Below, in pieces: positions 8,931-15,804 of a stretch of 64,000 nucleotides of DNA (positions within the stretch are counted from its first letter, which is position 1; each line of letters starts with the position of its first letter). The position numbers and the translations under genes were made by a program. The notes below the pieces were generated by a model. The model was not told where the DNA came from and made no database searches. It worked only from the letters and a program-made list of their open reading frames with translations. The stretch comes from Pseudomonadota bacterium (GTDB lineage: Bacteria; Pseudomonadota; Alphaproteobacteria; Sphingomonadales; Sphingomonadaceae): NCBI GenBank assembly GCA_020160755.1, contig JAIUPN010000011.1:62001-126000 (forward strand), read 5' to 3'.

Positions 8931-9503
8931 CTATCTTGATCCGGTGTTTGCGCAATAGAGCGCGGGCCGGACACGAACAAAGTCACCACGCGCGCAAAGC
9001 TGGCTTAGATATTGACGCGAAACGCCGAGTTTCATGAAGTCCCGCGGCGACATGATGCCTTGTTCGCGCGCCTGCCGGAGTGCCTTCATCCGCAACGATT
9101 TGCGGCCCTCGAAGCTCTCGCGTGTGCAAGCCTTCGGCGCATCGGGCTGCACGCGCGTAACGGTTCCGAAGCCAAGACGGATTCCTTCACGGAGCAGCTT
9201 TAGCGACGCGCGCGACAACGCCGAACTCAACGTCGGCTCGATCAATTCCATGTCGAGCGTGGCTCGCTGTGACATCGCAAGCAGGCCGAGCAGCCTGAGC
9301 TCGGAGGGCGCGGCATAGGTCGCTTCCACCCTCCAGATTTCAAAGCCGCTCGCCCTTGCCTGCGCGATAAGTTCGGCCATCGCGGTGCAGGATGCCGCCT
9401 GTTGCACGGCTGCGCAGGCGCGCAAATGTTCGAGGGAGAGGCGCTCGACCCGCGTCAGCCGGCCGACCGGCAGCGGTTTTTCGCCGGCGAGCGCCTCGAC
9501 CAT
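8931..9503 (-). CDS. Hypothetical protein with AbiEi-like helix-turn-helix tail
   Basis: 190 residues, starting 3 bp after the siderophore-receptor stop in the same direction. I do not recognise residues 1-135, which include a segment reading GFEIWRVEATYAAPSELR. The last ~50 residues (KALRQAREQGIMSPRDFM, then LGVSRQYLSQLCARGDFV) resemble the N-terminal winged-helix domain of AbiEi-type antitoxins and end in RPALYC, where that domain normally continues into a larger protein. It may be a natural domain reuse or a fusion with a truncated antitoxin. No AbiEii nucleotidyltransferase toxin lies nearby. Confidence in the gene is fair; in the function, low. Confidence 0.6.
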   Translation of the reverse strand: MVEALAGEKPLPVGRLTRVERLSLEHLRACAAVQQAASCTAMAELIAQARASGFEIWRVEATYAAPSELRLLGLLAMSQRATLDMELIEPTLSSALSRASLKLLREGIRLGFGTVTRVQPDAPKACTRESFEGRKSLRMKALRQAREQGIMSPRDFMKLGVSRQYLSQLCARGDFVRVRPALYCANTGSR

Positions 9504-9506
9504 CGA

Positions 9507-11672
9507 TCAGAACTTCGCGTTCAACCCGACACGGAATGCCGTCGGCGATCCGGGGGTGATGTTGTTGTTGCTATGCGCATAGAGATAGTAGCGCGTATTG
9601 AAGATGTTTTCGACGTTGAGCTGGGCGCTGACCTGCTCGCTGATATTGTAATAGAGCGCCGCATCGACGCGCGCATAGTCGGGCAGCGCAACGATATTGT
9701 CGGCGGCGGCATAGCGCTTGCCCTGATAGATCACGCCGACCGCGGCGCCGAACTGCTTCACAGGATCGAACCGCGTCCACAGCGACGCGCTCTGCTTCGG
9801 CATGTTCGCCGGCTGGTTGCCGGTCGTCACCAGTTCGCCGTCAGTGTAGGTATAGGCGCCAACGATGCTCAGCTGCTTCGTGATATTGCCCGCGGCACTG
9901 AGTTCGACGCCCTTGGTGCGTTGCCGCCCGATCGCTTCATTCTGGCCCTGGGCATTGGCGACGATCACATTGTCGCGGTCGAGCTGGAAAATGGCGGCCT
10001 GAATGTTGAAGGTCGGCAGGATGTCCCACTTCGCTCCGATCTCGTAATTCTCGAACATTTCCGGCGTGAAGTTCACCGTTCCGCCATTCAGGCCGGTCAA
10101 CTGATCACCGCCACGCGGCTGGTAGGTCCGCGAATAGCCGGCATAGATGGACGCATTTTTGGCAGGCTTGAAAATCACGCCAGCGCGCGGCGACCAGAGG
10201 TTGTCGGTGACGCTGAAATCGCGGCGGCCATTGGCGGGAAATCCGACAGTACGTCGATCGGTGACCTCGGTCTTCAGATGCTCGAAGCGAACGCCGAGGA
10301 CAAGCTGAAAGGCCGGCGAAAGTTCGATCTGGTCGGAGATGTAACCTGCCAGAACCTTGGTCACGCCTTCATTGTCGCCGCTGCTCGCGACCTGGCCCCA
10401 GGTCAGCGTCGTATCGATATTCGACTGCGCGATCGGGACAATGATCGAAGTGACATTACCCGGGAAGAAGCCTTCCTGCCGGACATTCTCGCTTTCCTGC
10501 CGCGCATATTCGGCGCCGATCAGCAGCGTATGCTTGAGACCGCCGGTATTGAACTCGGCATTGAAGTCGGTCTGGTTAATGAAGTTGCGGCGCTGCGAGA
10601 ACTGGCGATAGGCCGAGATCGAAACGGTCGTCTCGGCGGCGTTCACCCCGCCCGGAAAGACGTTCTGATAATATTTGTCATAGTCGGCATAGCGCGTCCG
10701 GTTGCGGATCGACACCGCGTCGCTGAAACTATGCTCGATGAACAGCGTCCCCGCATCGGTGTTGGTGCCCGTGGGGCTGTCGCCCGGATCACCGAAAAAC
10801 TGACCGCGCGGCGTACGCAACGGGCCGACGACCACGCGCGGCAACGTCGTCGTCGCAACCCGCGCACCGAAGCGGGCGGGAACGCCGCGGTCGGCAATGC
10901 GTTCGTCCTCGAAATGCTCGTAGCTCGCCTGAACGATCGTGTCGGGGCCAAGGCGAACCGCCACAGTCGGATTGAGACCCCAGCGATTGAAGGTGACGCC
11001 GTCGCGGTAGCTATCGCTGTCCTGATAGACGCCCGTGATGCGCGCTGCGAAGGCTTCGCTGATCGGCGCACCGATGTCGAACTGCCCGCGGACGAAATCA
11101 TGGCTGCCGCCCTCGATCCGGAACGCGCGCGTGTGTTCCCAGTCGGCCACCTTGGTCACGCGGTTGACGAGACCGCCGATGCCGCCGCGACCGAAGATCA
11201 TGGCGTTCGGGCCCTTGAAGATTTCCAGACGCTCGATGTTGTAAAGGTCGCGGTAGGTCTGGACGTCGTCGCGCGTGCCGTCGACGAAGAAGTCGCCCGT
11301 GGTCGAATTGCCGCGGAAGATCAAAGTCTCGCGATTGCCCTCACCCTGCGCCGAGAAGACGCCGGGAACGTAACGGATCGCGTCGCCGATGCTGTTCGCG
11401 GCCTGGTCTTCGATCTGCTTGACCGAGACAATGTTGATCGCCTGCGGCACATCGACCAGCGGGGTATCGGTGCGCGACGCCGAACGGCTCGCGCTGACCT
11501 TGTAGCCGCTTTCCGCCTCGATCCGCCCGTTGACGATGATGTCCCGCCGTTCCTGCGCGTCCTGATCAGACTCGGCGGTCTCTGCAGCGGCCATGACCGG
11601 CATGAACATGGCCGAGGCGACCGTCGAAAGGATGGCCGTACGAACGGCGCGGCGGGAAACGACAAAAGACAT
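9507..11672 (-). CDS. TonB-dependent siderophore receptor
   Basis: 721 residues: signal peptide to about ...PVMAAAETAE, a plug with the siderophore-type signatures DVPQAINIVSVKQIEDQ, YVPGVFSAQGEGNRET and FKGPNAMIFGRGG, and a barrel ending ...TAFRVGLNAKF. This pattern matches the Fiu/FhuE/catecholate class of ferric-siderophore importers, distinct from the two other receptors in the window. AGGGG lies 7 bases before the ATG. An inverted repeat typical of Fur-type control sits 26-48 bp upstream of the start, supporting iron regulation. The ligand cannot be read from sequence. Confidence 0.93.
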   Translation of the reverse strand: MSFVVSRRAVRTAILSTVASAMFMPVMAAAETAESDQDAQERRDIIVNGRIEAESGYKVSASRSASRTDTPLVDVPQAINIVSVKQIEDQAANSIGDAIRYVPGVFSAQGEGNRETLIFRGNSTTGDFFVDGTRDDVQTYRDLYNIERLEIFKGPNAMIFGRGGIGGLVNRVTKVADWEHTRAFRIEGGSHDFVRGQFDIGAPISEAFAARITGVYQDSDSYRDGVTFNRWGLNPTVAVRLGPDTIVQASYEHFEDERIADRGVPARFGARVATTTLPRVVVGPLRTPRGQFFGDPGDSPTGTNTDAGTLFIEHSFSDAVSIRNRTRYADYDKYYQNVFPGGVNAAETTVSISAYRQFSQRRNFINQTDFNAEFNTGGLKHTLLIGAEYARQESENVRQEGFFPGNVTSIIVPIAQSNIDTTLTWGQVASSGDNEGVTKVLAGYISDQIELSPAFQLVLGVRFEHLKTEVTDRRTVGFPANGRRDFSVTDNLWSPRAGVIFKPAKNASIYAGYSRTYQPRGGDQLTGLNGGTVNFTPEMFENYEIGAKWDILPTFNIQAAIFQLDRDNVIVANAQGQNEAIGRQRTKGVELSAAGNITKQLSIVGAYTYTDGELVTTGNQPANMPKQSASLWTRFDPVKQFGAAVGVIYQGKRYAAADNIVALPDYARVDAALYYNISEQVSAQLNVENIFNTRYYLYAHSNNNITPGSPTAFRVGLNAKF

Positions 11673-11697
11673 GGAAAACCCCTGACAGCTACGCTAG

Positions 11698-11720
11698 ATG
11701 CGAATGATAATGGTTCGCAT
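11698..11720. promoter_or_regulatory. Putative Fur box upstream of the siderophore receptor
   Basis: Perfect 7-bp arms ATGCGAA and TTCGCAT separated by TGATAATGG. The AT-rich TGATAAT core and dyad symmetry agree with alphaproteobacterial Fur/Mur-type operators, and the location just upstream of a siderophore receptor is the expected one. Seen directly: the palindrome. Inferred: Fur binding and iron repression. Confidence 0.6.
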
Positions 11721-11860
11721 AAGCGGCGCAGATACTCGGGGATAAAGCGGTGTCCATGCAATTTCGGGAACATTGGGAAAATGTATAGGAACTGCAATCT
11801 TTGGATCCGCGCGTCGATGCTTGAGGACTGCGGTTGCATCCCTCGTGGTGAGCGCCGTCA

Positions 11861-12541
11861 GTGAAACTGCTGCTGCTCGAAGACGATGCAAGCTCGGCGG
11901 GCTTTATCGAGCGCGGTCTGCGCGAACTGGGTCATCAGGTAACGACGGTCGGGAAAGGCGAGCAGGCGGCCGAGAAGATCAAGGCCAGCAGCTACGACGT
12001 GCTGATCCTCGACCGTATGGTACCGGGCATCGATGGCATCTCGGTCCTGCGGCAGGCGCGCCGCGATAACTGCGCCACGCCCACTATCCTGCTGACCGCC
12101 ATGTCGGGGATCGAAGATCGCGTCGAGGGCCTCGAAGCCGGAGCCGACGACTATCTTGTCAAACCCTTCGCTTTCGTCGAACTGGTGGCGCGGATCAACG
12201 CACTCTCGCGGCGCCCCGCCCTCGGCGAGGCGGTCATCCATCTGCGGGCCGGCGATATCGAAATGGACCTGCTCCGCCGCACGGTCCGGCGCGCAGACCA
12301 GGCGATCGAACTGCAGCCACGCGAGTTCCATATCCTCGAACAATTGCTGCGCAACGCCGACCGTGTCGTCACGCGCACGATGCTTCTCGACCGGGTGTGG
12401 GATTTCGGGTTCGATCCAAAGACCAATATCGTCGAAACGCATATCAGCCGGCTGCGCACGAAGCTGAACGAAGGCTTCGATCACGACGCGATCCAGACCG
12501 TCAGAGGTTCGGGATATATGATCGCCGCCGATGCCCGCTAG
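11861..12541 (+). CDS. OmpR/PhoB-type response regulator (system 1)
   Basis: 226 residues: receiver domain with phospho-acceptor Asp in LILDRMVPG (about residue 50), acidic pocket LLLLEDDA and Lys in LVKPFAF, then a winged-helix DNA-binding domain containing LQPREFHILEQLL and TNIVETHISRLRTKL. Start is GTG at 11861; no ATG fits the receiver N-terminus. It overlaps the histidine kinase start by 11 bases, so the two are coupled. It closely resembles the second regulator at 18491, including the shared LDRM...PG phosphorylation loop. Confidence 0.93.
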   Translation: MKLLLLEDDASSAGFIERGLRELGHQVTTVGKGEQAAEKIKASSYDVLILDRMVPGIDGISVLRQARRDNCATPTILLTAMSGIEDRVEGLEAGADDYLVKPFAFVELVARINALSRRPALGEAVIHLRAGDIEMDLLRRTVRRADQAIELQPREFHILEQLLRNADRVVTRTMLLDRVWDFGFDPKTNIVETHISRLRTKLNEGFDHDAIQTVRGSGYMIAADAR

Positions 12542-13931
12542 CTGGATTCCCCGCTCGATCCGCGGCATCGCCATTGCGGTGGCGGTCGGCGCGGGTCTCG
12601 TCACCGCTTTGCTCGGGCTGGCGACCTATGGTGTCGTGCATCATGAGATCGAACGACAGATCGACCACCGGATCGAAGTCGAGACGCAGGCGCTGCTCGA
12701 ACAGAACAGGGCGCACGGGTTCGAAGCGCTCGTCCGCACCGTCAACGCCCGCGACGGCGTTGCCTTCGACATCGGCTATCTGTCGAGCATCGACGGCGGC
12801 GACCGGTCGATGGGCTATATTTTAACCGACGCATCGGGCCGCCGCCGCGCCGGCAGCCTGGAAGCCGACATCCCTCCTTCCGGCTGGAGCGAGTTCCTGC
12901 AATTCCGCAAGCCCGACGGGAGCCAAGGCATTGCCCAGGTCATGAACAGCGCCGTTCCCGGCGGGGGCCGCCTGATCGTCGCCGCCGATCGCGCCATTGT
13001 CGACCAGATGGATCTGACGATCCTCAAGCTCTTCCTCCTCAATTTCGGCCTCATCATGCTCGTCGTCGGGCTTGTCGCCTTCGGGTTCGGGCGCATCATC
13101 CAGCGCCGCCTCGCGGCAATACGGACCTCGGCCGAGGCGATCATGGCCGACGATCTCACGCGTCGTATGCCTGTGGAATCGGGGCGCGGCGAACTCGACC
13201 TTCTCGCCATCGCGCTCAATGCCATGCTCGATCGTATCAGTCGGCTGGTCGAAAATCTCCGCCACATATCGGTCGGTATCGCGCATGACCTGCGCACGCC
13301 GGTCAACCGCCTGCGCCAACGGCTCGAAGAAGCGCACCGCTGCGCCGATCCGCAAACGCAAAAGTTTCTCGACGCCGCAACGGCGGAGTCCGATGAGCTC
13401 CTCGAACTATTGACAGGCTTGCTGGCGATTTCGGAGGTCAACCGCGACGCTGTCCGCAAGCGCTTTGCCGCGCTCGATGTCGCTGACGTGGTGCGGGAGA
13501 TGGTTGCCACCTATCAGCCGTCGCTCGAGGATCGCGGCATCGCGCTGACAGCCGACTGCGACGGCGCTCCCGTCATGGGCGAAAAGCGGCTGCTCCAACG
13601 CGCCCTCGCAAATTTGCTCGACAACCTCGACGTGCATACGCCCGCGGGAACGCAAGCCCACATGTCGGTAAAGACCGACGGAGACAACGTCATCATTCGA
13701 TTGACCGACGATGGGCCGGGGATTCCGGCCGCAGACAGGCAACGCGTCTTCGAACCGATGGCCCGGCTCGATCACAGCCGTTCCATGCCTGGACATGGCC
13801 TGGGGCTCAGCATGGTCGCCGCTATCGTTTCGGCCCATCAGGGCATCGTCGAGATCGCTCCATCGACGAACGGGCTGACGGTCCGGATCCAATTGCCCCG
13901 GATCACAAGTCGGGCGAACATTGACCGATAG
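12531..13931 (+). CDS. Sensor histidine kinase (system 1)
   Basis: 466 residues. Two membrane segments (about 15-35 and 162-185) flank a ~125-residue periplasmic sensor; a HAMP region follows, then the H-box GIAHDLRTPVNRLRQRLEE with the phospho-His, the N-box region LANLLDNLDVHTPAG and the ATP lid DDGPGIPAADR / GHGLGLSMV. The N-box departs from the usual LLDNAxxYTP. Partner is the overlapping response regulator. Signal unknown; neighbouring envelope genes suggest a membrane or cationic stress, which is inference. Confidence 0.93.
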   Translation: MPASWIPRSIRGIAIAVAVGAGLVTALLGLATYGVVHHEIERQIDHRIEVETQALLEQNRAHGFEALVRTVNARDGVAFDIGYLSSIDGGDRSMGYILTDASGRRRAGSLEADIPPSGWSEFLQFRKPDGSQGIAQVMNSAVPGGGRLIVAADRAIVDQMDLTILKLFLLNFGLIMLVVGLVAFGFGRIIQRRLAAIRTSAEAIMADDLTRRMPVESGRGELDLLAIALNAMLDRISRLVENLRHISVGIAHDLRTPVNRLRQRLEEAHRCADPQTQKFLDAATAESDELLELLTGLLAISEVNRDAVRKRFAALDVADVVREMVATYQPSLEDRGIALTADCDGAPVMGEKRLLQRALANLLDNLDVHTPAGTQAHMSVKTDGDNVIIRLTDDGPGIPAADRQRVFEPMARLDHSRSMPGHGLGLSMVAAIVSAHQGIVEIAPSTNGLTVRIQLPRITSRANIDR

Positions 13932-14029
13932 CGGCTCCTCCGCTTCAGACCAGAATGTTCGAACCGAAGACAGCACCGGACAAACCGGCCGTCGATAGAT
14001 TCCCGCCCCGTCGGTTACCGGCTGGAGGT

Positions 14030-14051
14030 GCCGATATCGCTCGATATCGGC
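14030..14051. other. Perfect inverted repeat
   Basis: Arms of 10 bp (GCCGATATCG / CGATATCGGC) around a 2-base centre, in the gap between two convergent genes. Could be part of a termination structure or a protein site; nothing decides this. Confidence 0.4.
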
Positions 14052-14073
14052 GGCAGGGGGCAGGCGCACCGAA

Positions 14074-14108
14074 CCGGCCAGTTCCCGCGAGATGAAGGAA
14101 CTGGCCGG
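14074..14108. terminator. Bidirectional terminator-like hairpin
   Basis: Perfect 12-bp arms CCGGCCAGTTCC / GGAACTGGCCGG with an 11-base loop, midway between the convergent histidine kinase (ends 13931) and the small secreted protein gene (ends 14143). No clear T run follows on either side, so it may act as a mRNA 3' end stabiliser rather than an intrinsic terminator. Confidence 0.5.
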
Positions 14109-14142
14109 ACAGTGGACGGGCGAAGGTTAAAGGTGTCGGGGT

Positions 14143-14436
14143 TCAGCCCTTGCAGGCCTGCTTGCTCTTGTTGCCCGCGAGACGGCAGTCATACGTAACC
14201 TTCTTGCCGTTGCTGAGCGTCGCCTTGGCGAGATGCGTATTTTGCCGCGTCGAGGCGACCCGCCTGGGCGCCGCGGTCGTCGCCGACTTGGTCGCCGCGG
14301 CCTGTTTCACCGCGCTGTGCGTGGCCGACTTGGCCGCGGCGCTTGTCGAGGCGGCCGGGGTCGAGGCGAAAACCGGGACCGAGATCATCATCGTCGAGGC
14401 AAGACCAAGCCCGACAAGAGTGGTAAAGCGTGCCAT
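14143..14436 (-). CDS. Small secreted cationic Ala/Thr-rich protein
   Basis: 97 residues: a signal peptide (MARFTTLVGLGLASTMM..., cleavage near ...PVFAS), an Ala/Ser/Thr/Lys-rich low-complexity region, and a compact basic C-terminus with two Cys (VTYDCRLAG and KQACKG). I chose the ATG at 14436 because GGAG lies 8 bases upstream; a GTG 9 bases earlier abuts that ribosome site. The mature protein is strongly positive, which is notable next to a locus that changes membrane charge. I recognise no family; the two Cys could form a disulphide in the periplasm. Confidence 0.7.
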   Translation of the reverse strand: MARFTTLVGLGLASTMMISVPVFASTPAASTSAAAKSATHSAVKQAAATKSATTAAPRRVASTRQNTHLAKATLSNGKKVTYDCRLAGNKSKQACKG

Positions 14437-14693
14437 ATTCTTCACTCCAGAAATCCACGAAAAAGCGGATAGGATGAGCCATGATGTCCAGGCGGGGCGG
14501 GGGCGGGAGAGTCAGGGGATGGCCCCGCCTTGGACACCCTCCTTTTAGCCTCGCCGATCCAACCGGGGCATGGCCGCAACATGACAATATCGTAATCATC
14601 GAGCCAGCTTCCGGGCGGACGCCGACGCTTATCTCGCTCTTATCGAACGGCGTGAGCAATGCGCGGCGCCGGCCCGGTCGCGAAGGATGTCCC

Positions 14694-15407
14694 ATGAAGA
14701 AATGGCTGCTTGCCCTGCTTCTAACGCTCACCGTCGCGTCGGGCGCATATATCCATGCGGGATATTACAACGGACCGCTGTTCCGCGACATCGCGGCCGA
14801 CGATGCCGGTCCCGCCAGACCCGCGATCGTCATGCTGTCCGGCGACATGGGCAACCGGATCGGGATGACACCCAGGATTGCGGCGCGGTTGAGCGCCCGC
14901 GGTTATGCGATCGTCACGGTCAATTCGCTGACCCATTTCTCGTCGCGCCGCACACCCGAAGAAACCGCGGAATTGATCAAAACGGCGATAATCCGGGCCA
15001 TGAAGCTGGGAAAGACCGACCATGTCGTGTTGATCGGTCAATCCTATGGCGCCGACATGCTCCACGCCGGCCTAGCGCAATTCTCAAAGGCGGCGCGCCG
15101 GCCGATCCGGTCGGTGGTGCTGATCGTACCGGGCGAGGATATCATTTTCCGCGCATCGCCAATCGAACTCGCGGGTCTCGAAACGCCCGATCAGCGCGCC
15201 TACCCGACGGCATCGCGCCTCCGGTGGGTGCCCGTTACCTGTATCCACGGCGCCGACGAAGCGGATAGCCTGTGCCCCGAGCTCCAGTTGCCGAATGTCC
15301 GCCGCATTACCCTGCCCGGCGGCCATCGGCTGAATTTTGACGATCGCGCGCTCGAGGCGGCAATCTTGCCGGCGATCCGCGATACTCCATCAGCCGGGAG
15401 CCATTGA
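14694..15407 (+). CDS. acvB: VirJ/AcvB-like periplasmic serine esterase
   Basis: 237 residues with an N-terminal signal/anchor segment (about 3-19). The alpha/beta-hydrolase nucleophile elbow is VLIGQSYGADM (GxSxG), and the C-terminal His is in LPGGHRLNF. The arrangement PAIVMLSGDMGNR ... LTHFSSRRTPEETA matches the bacterial virulence protein VirJ family. In other alphaproteobacteria AcvB, paired with LpiA/MprF, hydrolyses lysyl-phosphatidylglycerol. The same pairing holds here: the gene is first in an operon with DUF2147 and mprF. GAAGGA lies 6 bases before the ATG. Much shorter than two-domain AcvB, so closer in size to VirJ. Confidence 0.85.
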   Translation: MKKWLLALLLTLTVASGAYIHAGYYNGPLFRDIAADDAGPARPAIVMLSGDMGNRIGMTPRIAARLSARGYAIVTVNSLTHFSSRRTPEETAELIKTAIIRAMKLGKTDHVVLIGQSYGADMLHAGLAQFSKAARRPIRSVVLIVPGEDIIFRASPIELAGLETPDQRAYPTASRLRWVPVTCIHGADEADSLCPELQLPNVRRITLPGGHRLNFDDRALEAAILPAIRDTPSAGSH

Positions 15408-15408
15408 G

Positions 15409-15804
15409 ATGAAGGTTCTTGCCATCGCGTTGCTCTTGGCGCTGTCAACCGCTGCCGATGCCGCAACCGTCGCTACGCCGTTCGGGGTATGGCAAAATCC
15501 CAAGGGCACAATTCTGGTTCGCACGCACAGCTGCGGCCAGCTCTTGTGCGGCGATATCATCTGGGCGGGACCCAAGGCGATCGCCGATGCCCGCGAGGCT
15601 GGCGTTACGTCGCTGGTCGGCACCGAATTGCTCAGCAATTACCACGCGAGCGGCGCAGGCCGCTGGACCGGGCAGGTCTATGTTCCCGATCAGGGGCGTC
15701 GCTTCTACTCGACGATCGAATTACAGAACGCGAACAGTCTGCGCATTTCGGGCTGCATTCTGGGCGGACTGATTTGCAAGCATCAGGAGTGGACCCGGCG
15801 ATGA
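15409..15804 (+). CDS. DUF2147 periplasmic protein
   Basis: 131 residues: signal peptide (MKVLAIALLLALSTAADA), then the DUF2147-type core GVWQNPKGTILVRTHSCG ... LCGDIIWAG, with four Cys after the signal. It starts 1 bp after the esterase stop and its TGA overlaps the mprF ATG (ATGA), so it is translated with mprF. The family is a small beta-barrel of unknown role in the envelope; tight coupling suggests it assists aminoacyl-lipid metabolism, but that is inference. Confidence 0.85.
   Translation: MKVLAIALLLALSTAADAATVATPFGVWQNPKGTILVRTHSCGQLLCGDIIWAGPKAIADAREAGVTSLVGTELLSNYHASGAGRWTGQVYVPDQGRRFYSTIELQNANSLRISGCILGGLICKHQEWTRR

Noticed and set aside
9402-11864. 820-codon open frame on the plus strand over the siderophore receptor
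   Set aside because: It is the antisense shadow of a clear TonB receptor in GC-rich DNA: no ribosome site, Arg/Asp-rich product without domains. Similar long shadows over the receptor at 28090-31167 and over uvrB were dropped for the same reason.
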